Of a stretch of DNA of 64,000 nt, positions 35,362 through 45,513 are shown piece by piece. The notes beneath the pieces were generated by a model. It was not told the origin of the DNA and ran no database searches. It saw only the letters and a list, made by a program, of their open reading frames with translations. The translations under genes and the position numbers were made by a program. Source of the stretch: Pleurostoma richardsiae (Eukaryota; Ascomycota; Sordariomycetes; Calosphaeriales; Pleurostomataceae); assembly GCA_030052745.1 (NCBI GenBank), contig JANBVO010000010.1, positions 744,001 through 808,000 on the forward strand, given 5' to 3'. Each line of letters opens with the position of its first letter. Positions within the stretch are counted from its first letter, which is position 1.

Positions 35362-36476
35362 TCACTCTTCTGCTGGTGTAGCGATATCATCAGCCTGCTC
35401 TCCAGCTGCAAGGGGAACCCCATTGCTATACGCTAATCGGTCTTCCTCCTTCTTGGCTCTCAAAGCTTCCGTCTCGTTCCGCAGCGTCTCAAGGTTGAAC
35501 GCTGCATCTTCCTCGTCTTCTGACTCGTCGTCGCTTTCCATTCTCCAGTTTCCGCTCTCAAACAGAGCGCGACCGGTAGCCTCCTTCGCCTTGCGGGCTT
35601 GTTCTTCAGCGGCCTTCTTGTCCAGACGTTCCTTCTTCCACTTGGCGAAGGTCTCCGGGGTGACTGGCGTTAGGTTTCCTTGTAGCTTGTGTCTCTCGGT
35701 CTCAAGGAAGTCCTCCAGGGTCAATGTCTTCAGCGGGGACTTGTCGAGAAGGGCCTTCTCCGCAGCTCTCTGTTCCTTCGTCTTCAAGACAAATCTTTCA
35801 CTGTGTTAGCGAGATGGGATACTAGAATGAATGTGAGGACTTACCCAGGCGGAAGAGCATGCTTATACATGCATTTGTCTCCTCCATTCGGACACACCCA
35901 GAACCAGCCGTATTTACCATCCTCGATTGCCTCGATGAAGTACTTGCAGACCTTGTCGGTGGTTGTCCGCTGGTTTCCCTTCTTTGACAACACAACCGAC
36001 CGTAGCTTGGCCTCGTCCCAGTCGGCAGAAGTCTCCGCCTTCTTCTTTGTCTCCTCCTCTTCTCGCGTATCTTGATACAAATTCTTCTTTTCGGTCTTTC
36101 GCTCCACCCCCAAGTCGTGAGAAAACTTGCATTTCTTCCCCTTCTCGCAGTTTCCCTTCTTGAAGAAGATACAGACGACCGTCTTGGGATCGACTCCGAA
36201 AGGCACCTTCTGGACCTGAGCAGGTCTGTTCAGGAGGGCCTCGGCCTCCCTCTTTGCGTCTTCCGCCGCCTTCTTCTCCTTCTCGCGTGCAGCCCTCTCT
36301 GCCTCCTTCCGCTTCAACTCGGCGCTCCCTGAGTTTTTGGCCTGTGCTTGTATAGCGGCAATGTGTTTCTGGGCAGCACCACCTTTCTTGTTTTTCATGC
36401 CAAAAGTCTTGTCCTCGACAATCTTCTTGACATCCGGCTTCTTGCCGCCGCCCTTTTCGTTCTTCTTCGGAGGCAT
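35362..36476 (-). CDS. TMA46: Translation-associated CCCH zinc-finger protein Tma46 (ZC3H15/DFRP1 family)
   Basis: Tma46 binds the translational GTPase Rbg1/DRG1 and stabilises it on ribosomes. Exons are 36476-35845 and 35794-35362 around a 50-nt intron (GTAAGT...AAAG), giving 354 aa. The start is [32 protein letters not shown]-like, the diagnostic N-terminus. Two CCCH fingers follow: [19 protein letters not shown] and [30 protein letters not shown]. The intron lies directly after the second finger (ALPPG). The DFRP domain includes [13 protein letters not shown] and [16 protein letters not shown]; the acidic tail follows. Complete. Confidence 0.95.
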
Positions 36477-37011
36477 GGTTGCGGCGGTTCACGCTCGGAG
36501 AAGAAGTAGAGAGAAACGGGGTGTCTAAGCGCTACGGCCTCCTGGGGTCCCGATATCGAGCTCGTTGGAGGCCTGAATGAAGGACGCAAACTGTTCGACT
36601 TTGGTTCGCCTGGATATTTCAGCGAAGTGGGATGTATAGTCTTGGTGGGTATGTGGGCCGTGGAGGATTTGAGAATGACGCTGTGCAGTGCACGGGCCAT
36701 AATTCACGTGACGCCCTTTTGAGAGGTACCACTACCTTTGACACCCGACAGCTGGCCAGATCCACCTACTCAAGCAGTAGATCACAACCGAGTCGCAGAC
36801 CAAGCTCGCAATCTCCAGAACAACATACAGAGTCGTGCATCCTCCGCTGATCTGTTAAAAGATTCTGAGAGTAAAAGAAGTAAGTAGACACAATCCTTGT
36901 CTTGTGCCCGCTTCCTAGGACTCAATGTTTCCCTCGGTGTGCAGAATTAACCCATCTCAGCGCCGGCGCGAACACACCAAGCCTCGCGACACGATCAGAG
37001 TGGAAGCCACG
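36477..37011. promoter_or_regulatory. Divergent promoter region of TMA46 and OST4
   Basis: 535 bp between divergent starts; no strong motif was picked out. Confidence 0.45.
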
Positions 37012-37188
37012 ATGATCTCCGACGACGACCTATACCGCATCGCCATTTTTCTTGGCTCGGCGGCCATGATCCTGATCATTCTGTACCATTATGTCGAGGT
37101 CAATGCAACTGAGGATTCCTCCGAGAACGAGAAAGCGCCATTGAAGCAGGCGCAACCTGCGGGGAAGCAGACAGGGTCGACAAAGTGA
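37012..37188 (+). CDS. OST4: Oligosaccharyltransferase subunit Ost4
   Basis: Ost4 is the smallest subunit of the ER oligosaccharyltransferase, which N-glycosylates secretory proteins; it links Ost3/Ost6 to Stt3 inside the membrane. The product is 58 aa: MISDDDLYRIAIFLGS opens the typical Ost4 helix, which runs through AAMILIILYHYVEV (about residues 8-28), followed by a polar tail longer than that of yeast (36 aa in total). The ATG at 37012 is chosen because MISD is the conserved start; an in-frame ATG at 36925 would add 29 non-conserved basic residues. Easy to miss because of its size. Confidence 0.92.
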   Translation: MISDDDLYRIAIFLGSAAMILIILYHYVEVNATEDSSENEKAPLKQAQPAGKQTGSTK

Positions 37189-38400
37189 GCCGTTAAGACA
37201 CATCACCAAGATTCAAAAGGATAGGTTTGGTCAGGCTGCAGCTTGTTGCGATTGGCCTTTACTGGGCTAGGTTCGGATTGCTCGGGGACAGTGGGCATCA
37301 CTTGGGAGGATGATGGAAGCTCTACACTCTAAACCCTAGCCCGCGAGTGGCAATTGCAAGAAGCTTATGAGCTTTGTGCCCCGTGGGTGTGAGGCGAGGA
37401 ATGCATTTCGAGGCCACGAGGAGACTGTGAGCTCAAAAGGAGCCGTTAATAGCCCTGGAACTTTCACATAACTGTGTCGAGGCATCCACATCCTTTTCGC
37501 AGACATGCTACAGGAATGCGACTAAAGGTTGAGATTCTACAGAACCATAAAAGAGGCTCCTGGAATTGCGCTGCGTCGCCGAAGAAGCACGACCTGTGAT
37601 GCTCCTTCGATGATGTTACAGAGTCTTGTCGGCACGTAAGCATTCGTGCAAACGCGGACGGAGTACCTACCTACCTACCTACATATCTGCGGACGCGTAT
37701 GCTGGAGGTATCACCAGCCGAAGCTGCCCCTGCAACTAAATGTGATTTGTACTGGTACCCCAGATTTGGGGTGGGCCGCAAAGTCCAGGAACTGTGGCTG
37801 GACAATTTGAGTCATCCTGAGACGGCTTAGCGCCAACCATTCTCTGCCACAGCCTGGCAGCCTAGCCTCGAAGTTGCCTCAGGCTTGATTTTCCCCCAAA
37901 AAGGGCGTTCTGTCTCTCCCTTCGCCTTGCCCATCTTTCCTCTCCGTCCAACAAACACCAAACTCTCAGACGCCGTCACAGCATCACCGACAACGACAGC
38001 CTTTCTGTTCTTCGATTCTTTGAAGGCCTCTCAGCCAACTTCGACAGCCTTCAACCAAATCCGCTCGATTTTCTCGTTTGACCGCTTGACTGCTCGTCAG
38101 ACAGGACGCCCTTGCCCTTTGCAGCACTCCTCACCAGCTCATTATTTTCCAGTCGCCCCTGCCTTTCTCCGCCCGGAAAGCGCAGCTCAGGCGAACTCAA
38201 ACAACGCGATTTCGTGACAATACCTAGTTTGATCGCGACTACACTCTGTTTTTAATCGCACTCGGCCTCTTCTTATCACCGAGTTCGCCTCGTCAATCGG
38301 ATTGTATCACATTCTGATTGCGGTTGAGAATCAATCTTGCCAACATCGTACTACATCGTCAATCGAGAATCTTTTCTTGTCGCGTGCGACCACCGTCAAC
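37189..38400. other. Intergenic with YRA1 leader and a repeated short motif
   Basis: It holds an ACGGAGTAC box running into tandem CTAC units and ACATATC at 37657-37688; nearly the same arrangement is at 58912-58939. From about 37890 the sequence is a pyrimidine-rich promoter and long leader of the YRA1 homologue. No gene seen. Confidence 0.55.
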
Positions 38401-40170
38401 ATGTCCGGCAAGCTTGATCAATCTCTTGACGAGATTCTCTCCAGCCAGCGCAAGACTGCCGGCCATCGTCGCCCTGCGCGCCGCTCTGCTGGCCGTCCTG
38501 CCGCAACTGCACCTGTCGGGGGCGTTCAGAAGACGTCCAAACCAGTGCGCAATAACGCGGCCAAGCCTGCTCCTGCGAAGACCGCTCGCGCTGCTGGTGA
38601 GAGCAAGGTGATCGTCAGCAACTTGGTATGCTCGCCCGCTTCTTCATAGTCGATGTATTTCTGCTAACTTCCGGACAGCCTAAGGATGTGTCCGAAGGCC
38701 AGATCAAGGTATGTTACCGATGAGGCGATTCCAGCCTCTGGGACTTCGTGGACATATTCCATCGCATATTTTTACCGACGTCGCTTTCATCCGCATCTGG
38801 CGAGTGGTGGTCGAAACCTTACCAAGGACACCCAGCTTCGGACCTGTCTCCGCACCATAGCTCCTTCCTCGAGACGCTGCAGACTTGATGCTGTCTCCGA
38901 GTTTGAAATTGAGCACCACATGCGCGCGGGGTACATATGTCTACGATGGTCGCCTGGCAAGCACCAAATCGAGGCAATGCCAGCGTCGCTCAAGTGTGGA
39001 CTTATGGCCATTAGACTTCTGCCTTAGCTGGCGTGAACTTGCAGTTCCTGGACTCTGGCTGGGCACCAGAGCGCGAACTTGCACATCTATTTCCTCGAGC
39101 ACAGCAGTGAGCAACAGCGCGACTCTTTTGGGGGCCTTGGGATGGCTTCTCGGCGCGAACAGTACGATTGGGGGCTCTGACAGGCTGTCTCCTTGAACGA
39201 ACGGTTCTAGTCCGAGGCCAACCTCTGACACCCATTTGCCTGGCGGTGGTGTTTTGAGGATCGGGTATCCGGGGCGATACCTAGATGAAGTTAGGGACAC
39301 TTCGTTTGTCCCGTGCGGAATCCTCTCCTTGCGAGATTGACGGTATTCGGTTTTGCCAGACGCACTCCCGAACTTCCGACAGTTGCGGAATCATGGTGAT
39401 GGCTCGAGCTACTGACGCTCACTGCTCTGCTCGCTGGTATTGTGGGGTGAATCGGTCTGCTTTCGCACGAGCTGCCGCGGTTCTTCGCGCGGATCTTGGA
39501 TGACGACTCAACCTCGCTACCGCTTCGAACTTTGACAGAAACTTTTGCTGACACGGTCTTCTCCCTTATTCAGGAATATTTCCAGACCGCAGTAGGACAG
39601 GTCAAGAAGGTCGAACTCTCTTACGGACCCGGTGGAGTTAGCCGTGGTATTGCCAGCGTTATCTTCCACCATGCCGATGGCGCCAGCAAGGCCTTCCAGA
39701 AGCTGAATGGCCTTCTCATTGACAACCGTCCGGTCAAGGTATGTCTAACTTGTGTATCATCATAAGTCTGAAGTCTAATGCCGCTCTCAGGTCGAGGTCG
39801 TGGTCGCCTCTGCAGATCTAATTCCTGCTCCTAAGACCCTTAGCCAGCGGATCACGTAAGTTACTGACCTGAGCCGAGTTGCTTCCACACACGTGTACTT
39901 ACACTCGACAGTCAGCCCAAGGCACAGCCCAAGTCCGCTGCTTCGGACAAGGCTACGGGGGTTAAGGCCGCCGGCCCCGCCGGAAAGGGCGCCAACAAAA
40001 AGCGCCCTCGTGGTCGCAATGCCCGCCCTGCTAAGAAGACGGCCGAGGAGCTGGACTCGGAGATGGCTGATTACTTCGAGCAAAGCAATGCTGCCGAGAA
40101 TGCAGCTGGCGCTGCTGCACCCGCCGCGGCTGCTAACGGTGATGCCGCCATGGAGGATGAGATTATGTAG
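38401..40170 (+). CDS. YRA1: mRNA export adaptor, Yra1/ALYREF (Mlo3) family
   Basis: This nuclear adaptor links spliced mRNA to the export receptor Mex67 through the helicase Sub2/UAP56. Exons are 38401-38625, 38680-38709, 39574-39738, 39791-39855 and 39912-40170, giving 247 aa exactly. The N-terminal UAP56-binding motif KLDQSLDEIL (4-13) and C-terminal copy ELDSEMADYF flank a single RRM: KVIVSNLPKDVSEGQIKEYF, VELSYGPGGVSRGIASVIF (RNP1 region) and FQKLNGLLIDNRPVKVEVV. Arg/Lys/Ala-rich arms lie on both sides. The second intron (38710-39573) is 864 nt, by far the longest in this window, and falls after QIK just before EYF. See the finding on a possible conserved autoregulatory intron. Confidence 0.95.
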
Positions 40171-40994
40171 ATTACTCTGGACCGGACGGGTTAAAGGGAC
40201 CGCAAGTTCGAGGCATCTTGAGGGGAGACAGCTGATGGTTTTGTTTTGTCTTTGCTGTGTTGTGATGGTAGTTCGTCTCGTCGCTTGGTCTGTTTCTATG
40301 GGGGCGAGACGCTACAACTTCGAGGGCTTCTAGGAATGAGCTTAGGGAGCATCGGTTTTCTGGCAAGGGTATACAGACTGGACTTCGATACCAAATACAC
40401 TCATAATCCATCGATGCACATGGTTGCGCTGGGGCTGCCGCCTCGAACTGCTTTAGAGCGGATTAAGGAGGATCCTCCACGTCGTCAGAAGTGGTACTGG
40501 TAGAGGATGATCCGTACCCTGCTACGAATTATCCAGCCTGGCTGGCCTTAGACTATAAATGCTTTGACGGGGTTAGTTGAGAGAATCAAGCCTTCTCATG
40601 CCATGTCGATGTTATCATGATACTGTTTGCCTGCTCATCTACTTCAGTCTTTTCTGCTTCTTGGCCTGAAGATATCCGTTCATTTCGGTGCTCTCCACAG
40701 CCCAGTAAAGAGGTGGGATCTGTCCATAATGTGCCCTTTGCGAACTCCCGCCAATATGAGCACTCTCGCCATTTCCAACTACGCCGGCCCATCAACTCAT
40801 GACCGTCCTACGTATCCCATCCGTCTTGTCCTCCGCCAGACCACCAGGTTCCCAAGCCGTTATCAATTCCTTCTACATCGCTCTCCTTCCGGACTCTCTC
40901 CCTTGCCCTGACGCCAGGTCATATCGCGCACCTCGAGCAGGACACTGCCAGGCGTACAGGAGCAGCAGCACCACCAAGGGGACAGGAGACGTCT
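40171..40994. other. Intergenic downstream of YRA1
   Basis: 3' region of the YRA1 homologue. A few short open frames exist; none is supported. Confidence 0.45.
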
Positions 40995-41270
40995 TCACCT
41001 CCCGCCGGGGCTCAAGTTGGCCGGGCCGCTGGTGGCCCGCGTCGAGGGAGCGTGGACGATGCCTTCCGGGTGCCGGTACGGCTCGTCGGTCGGCCAGGCG
41101 ACGAGGCAGGCGCCGCGGCGGGCGTCCTGGGCGGCGTCCCAAGCGGTGTAGCCTGGTCTGGAAGAAGAAGACGGGGCAGACTGTCCAGAAGTAGTTGAAG
41201 TGGCGCCTATTGCTGTCTGTGCTTGAGGTCGCGAAGACGTGTTATCAACGTGGGCCAGTCTGTTGGTCAT
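40995..41270 (-). CDS. Possible small protein, 91 aa, unknown
   Basis: The frame lies in an island of high GC (about 40950-41170) with coding-like third positions. The product begins MTNRLAHVDNTSS, has a Ser/Thr/Gln-rich stretch, then an ordered part, GYTAWDAAQDARRGACLVAWPTDEPYRHPEGIVHAP. No domain was recognised and no splice partner was found. Other frames on the same strand are also open here, which weakens the call. Confidence 0.3.
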   Translation of the reverse strand: MTNRLAHVDNTSSRPQAQTAIGATSTTSGQSAPSSSSRPGYTAWDAAQDARRGACLVAWPTDEPYRHPEGIVHAPSTRATSGPANLSPGGR

Positions 41271-42152
41271 CGCTGGATCTGCGCTTAATTGCTAAGGACG
41301 ACTCCTAAGGGTAGGATGCGAGGACGACAACAAAATTGACAGGAAACAGAGGACGGGCCTTGGGATACTGTGACGGTGAAGATGCTCCTGGGCAAATGTC
41401 GGGACGGGGAGGCCAGGGAGGCTTTATACACGGTTTGGACAAAGGAACAGAGAGGTGGGAGCCCAGCCAGTAACACGAAGATACTGTGGTTATTGATAGC
41501 CATCGATCTGAGTCCTCGTAACGTCCTTCCCTGGACTTCATGCAGTTGGTTAACCTTATTCATCCTCATGATTGCTGCATTTTCCTATTTGGGACAGGAC
41601 TCGCAGTGCTGACGGTGAGGGCTGTCAGACCGCGTGAGGTGAGTCCGGGTGCTCTTAGCGGGAAAACGAGAAACCAAGACTGCTGTCTATACTGAAGCTG
41701 CGCCGATCTAGTACAGATGTAGTCAATGCAAGATCATGAGATCGTATTCTGACAAAGAGAGCCGGGGGGTGGAATGTGCGGTTGTCGGCTGATGGGATTG
41801 GAGAGTGAAATGGTGGACAACCATAGATCATACACCGGTCAAGGGTAAAAGCAAACACACGTCACGGCAGCCATCAGAAGTCGTAAAAGAGAGAAACGTC
41901 GAAAACAGATCCGATATTTGATATCCTCACGATCTCCGCGTATCGTCAAGAATAGGTGGAGAGACCTAGCCAGCCGTGCTTCCTCCCTCCAATGGAGCCC
42001 TAGGCCTGCCGGATGCCTCCGCTTCAATTGCCGGAGAGATGGACAAGAGAACTTTTAGAAGGTCCGGGTAGGATTCCGCAACTCCATTGCGCCGTAAGTC
42101 GAGATGACCCTCGTCAGAGCCCGCAGGTTTCCTCTGTCAAATACGGAGGGCT
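41271..42152. other. Intergenic
   Basis: Between the possible 91-aa gene and the p23 gene 3' end; nothing further supported. Confidence 0.45.
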
Positions 42153-43200
42153 TTAGGCGGAGCCGGTCGCCGGCTCCTTACCCTTACCCTTGTCGGCACC
42201 CTCGTCTTCCTCCTCGCCTTCCAGAGGGGGCATGTCCTCGTCATCCTCCTCCTCCTCGTCCTCGGGGAGGCCACCGCCGCCGCCGAGCTTGGAGAAGTCG
42301 ATGCCGCCGAAGTCGCCGCCACCTGTGCGGAGCATGTTAGCATATGAACGGCCAGTCCATGTCCCTTCTATTAGATTTCAAAGGAAGAGTCTGTCAAAGT
42401 CTGCCTCCTACGTTCCATATCGGTTATGAAAGTTACGTACCACCCATGCCAGGCATGCCTCCTGCGGGTACGTGATAGATTTAGCGAGAGTTGAAGGGGG
42501 TTGGGGGGGAAGTGTCACGGAGAGAGAAGGGGAGTCCAGAGATTGGGTTATCCAAGAGGGGCTTGCAAGAGGTTCACTCACCCATTCCGCCAAACTGCGA
42601 GAAGTCCTCCTCGGCAGCCTCGTTCTGCTCGTCCTCGTCGACCCACTTGTCGAAGTCGGTTCGGAGGAAGTGGACCTTCTTGGAGTCCTTGAGCAGGCGC
42701 GGCCAGTAGGCCTCGTCGAGCTCCTTCTTCTGCAGCTTCAGCTCGAAGTTCTTGCCGGTATGGTTGACCTTGCTCTCCTTCTCGTCGATTTCGGCGTAGA
42801 ACTCAAGCTCGAGGTGGTACGTCCTCTTGAGGCTGTCGGAGTGGCCGGTGAAGGTCAGGGACTGGGGCTTGATGTCCAGCTTCAGGTTGGTGGTCGGCAC
42901 GTCGGGGACGGAGATGGTCAGGTAGATGAAGTTCTTGGAGGGGTCGGTCTTGGAGGAGCGCTGGGCCCACAGAACTAGTCAAGGAGAAGCAGTGTCAGCA
43001 ACGTCTGTGCTGTGCACGAAGAGATGTAGGTACGTATGTGCAGGAGGCTGGAGCTGCGGCGGCCTGACACAGTATCGCGAGGGCCGCCGGAGCTTATGAC
43101 GCCTAAAATCAGAGGAAGGAAAGGAAAATGAGGAGTAGACGACGCGCTATGGGATGTGATGGAGCTTGGCCATACCTTCAGGAGTCACCATGTCAGCCAT
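42153..43200 (-). CDS. SBA1: Hsp90 co-chaperone p23 (Sba1/Wos2)
   Basis: p23 binds ATP-bound Hsp90 and stabilises client complexes in cytosol and nucleus. Four exons, 43200-43176, 42974-42582, 42461-42441 and 42322-42153, give 202 aa. The CS-domain start MADMVTPEVLWAQRSS is split after 25 nt by a 201-nt intron; the fold continues with FIYLTISVPDV, LTFTGHSDSLKRTYHLELEFYAEID and the conserved YWPRLLKDSKKVHFLRTDFDKWVDEDE. The third exon is only 21 nt and encodes part of the Gly/Met-rich linker (GGMPGMG). The tail is acidic (PEDEEEEDDEDMPPLEGEE) and ends in a short basic patch. Complete, usual length for fungi. Confidence 0.95.
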
Positions 43201-44706
43201 TTTGACAAAGACACAGAACTGAGAGATGCCGGGATGGAATTGAGGGGTAGGAAGCTTTCAGAGATGCGCAACAGGCTGTGCGATGCTGCGTGATTGACTG
43301 GAGGGATGCAGAGTTCTGATGTGCGATAGGAAGACAGTAATGTGCCGTCTACCAATTGCAGAGGTTGAACGTGATCAGATCGCTTTGCAGTGTGCGATGT
43401 CAAGTTATGCTCAGATGAAAAGGCGGGAAGGTTTACGTCGTGAGGCTGCCACCAAAACGGCTTTTGGCTTTGGTGGGCTGGCGCTTGCTGGTCTTTGCAC
43501 CGCCCGCCTCGCTATCTGTGGAAATTCCAAGAAGGAACTAGAATACGCAACCCCCCGGCAGGGCTGAGATGGGGTCACTCTCCACCTCCTCTGCTCCTCT
43601 AACATCTTTATTCTAAGCTAATACCTAACCTTGATATACTGCTTTACTGTATTTCCGTGCGTTTACACACGATAGATCAAGGCGCCTACGCCATAGCGTT
43701 ACGGTACAGCGGAGATATCCTAAATAATTATGTAGCATCTGTCCCGTCTTCTACGCTTCTCCTTCCCGCTGCCTGCCTATTGCTCCATCCCGTAGAGATC
43801 ATGGGTATAGCTAGAGGGAGCTGCGGAGTATATCGTTATATACTCCATATTTGGTCCTTTCAGACTCTGAAACTTTGATGTTGCTTGTTCTTATCCGGTG
43901 ACCTGGGAGGCACTGCGACTCAAAAAAGCCAATGTCGAGTTTCGTTATTGTCGATGCCGGACTGTCACATCCTAGGAAACAAAGAGACAAACGGTTTGAT
44001 ATGCGTCTCCAGCTTCGATGATGAGCAAAGAATGGCTTTATCGCGTCACAATAGATATGTCACATATGCGCTGCCACATAGTGGTCGATGGGCAATCTCT
44101 ACCCTGCACCTCAATGGTGTTGAATGTCTTTGTTGACTTCGCTGCATCAGCAAACTGACGTCGGTCGGTCTCTCTTGCTTCATGCGGCTGGTCTGGCAGC
44201 TTCTGTGCATGTTCTCTGCCTGACGCCTCCAGCCCGGGCTTACTGTCCCGTTGCAGACTAGAGACACTCCTCGTAGGGCGGTAAGGCAGCTTGCTGCAGC
44301 AAGAGGTGAGACCTAGCGACGACAAGCATGGCTTTAAAACAAGAAGCACACGGCGGGTGCCTTGATGCAGGGCTGCGTGCGTGTGTGTATGCGCCGTAGC
44401 AATGGGCTTGCCGACCCGTGGGGTAGCTTGGCAGCCAGCGGTACTTATTTTTCCAGCCCTTATGGCGCTATCTATGGCAGTCCAGCATGTACCTTTAGTT
44501 AGTCAGCCATCAGGGGGAGGGGCCGCACCCGTCCAAGTTAAGAGGCGCTCACGTAATGCCCGAGCTAAGCCCAGCAGTGACCCAACTACGTCAACCCATC
44601 ACAAGGCGGCGGCGTCCTTCCGATCCCACAGCATCAACGGCACCGGCATCGTTCATGGGAAGCGAGGAGGGAGCACCGCTGCAGAATATCACGCCAGCCT
44701 CCAACA
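43201..44706. other. Divergent intergenic region between p23 and VPS24
   Basis: The sequence is AT-richer at about 43600-44040. Several open frames occur in it but none shows a domain or splice structure. Confidence 0.5.
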
Positions 44707-45513
44707 ATGGAGACGATCAAGTCTCTTTTTGCCAAGCCTGATCCCCAGGCGCAGGTATGCATGCACCTTCATACTGCCTTGCCCCCCCTCCCCTTGACAT
44801 GCTCGACCACTACCTGATCATTGCGGACTGTCTGTTGCTAACCCTTCGGCTGCCAGCTCCGGAAATGTAACGTCCTCATCCGCTCCAACATCCGCAAGCT
44901 CGACCGCGACATCGCCCAGGTCAAGCAGGTCGAGTCCAAGACCAAGAGCCTGATCCTGCAGGCGGACCGGCGCGCGCAGCGGGACCCGACCCGGGCGCGC
45001 CAGGCGCAGAAGGAGGCGCGCGACTTCGCGCGGGAGCTGATCCGCGCGCGGCGGGCGGGCCAGCGGCTCGTCACCTCCAAGGCGCAGCTCAACAGCGTGC
45101 AGATGCAGGTCAACGAGGCGTTCGCGGTGCGCAAGATCGAGGGCAGCATCCGCGCCAGCGTCGGCATCATGAAGGACGTCAACAGCCTGATACGGCTACC
45201 CGAGCTGGCGGGCACCATGCGCGAGCTGAGCGTCGAGCTCATGAAGGCGGGCGTCATCGAGGAGATGGTCGGCGAGAGCCTGCCCGAGGACACGGACCTG
45301 CTGGAGGACGAGGAGGAGGCCGAGGGCGAGGTCGACAAGGTGCTGGGGGAGATCCTCAAGGGACGCATGGAGAAGACCGGGACGCTGCCCTCCGCGCCGC
45401 TGCCACAGCAGGAGGTGCCCGCCCAGCCGGCACAGGCTGAGGCGGAGGACGAGGAGGACACGGAGGCGATGATGGATCAGATGAGGAACAGGCTGGAAGC
45501 CTTGAGGAGCTGA
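44707..45513 (+). CDS. VPS24: ESCRT-III subunit Vps24 (CHMP3)
   Basis: Vps24 caps Snf7 filaments during multivesicular body formation at endosomes. Exons are 44707-44754 and 44857-45513 around a 102-nt intron that joins METIKSLFAKPDPQAQ to LRKCNVLIRSNIRKLDRD, giving 234 aa. The basic helical hairpin (RAQRDP, QKEARDFARELIRAR) and VRKIEGSIRASVGIMKDVNSLIRLPELAGTMRELS are diagnostic. An acidic autoinhibitory region and Pro/Gln linker precede a C-terminal MIM1-like motif, DQMRNRLEALRS, for Vps4 binding. Exon 2 is unusually GC-rich, with nearly all codons ending in G or C, compared with the neighbouring intergenic DNA. Confidence 0.96.
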
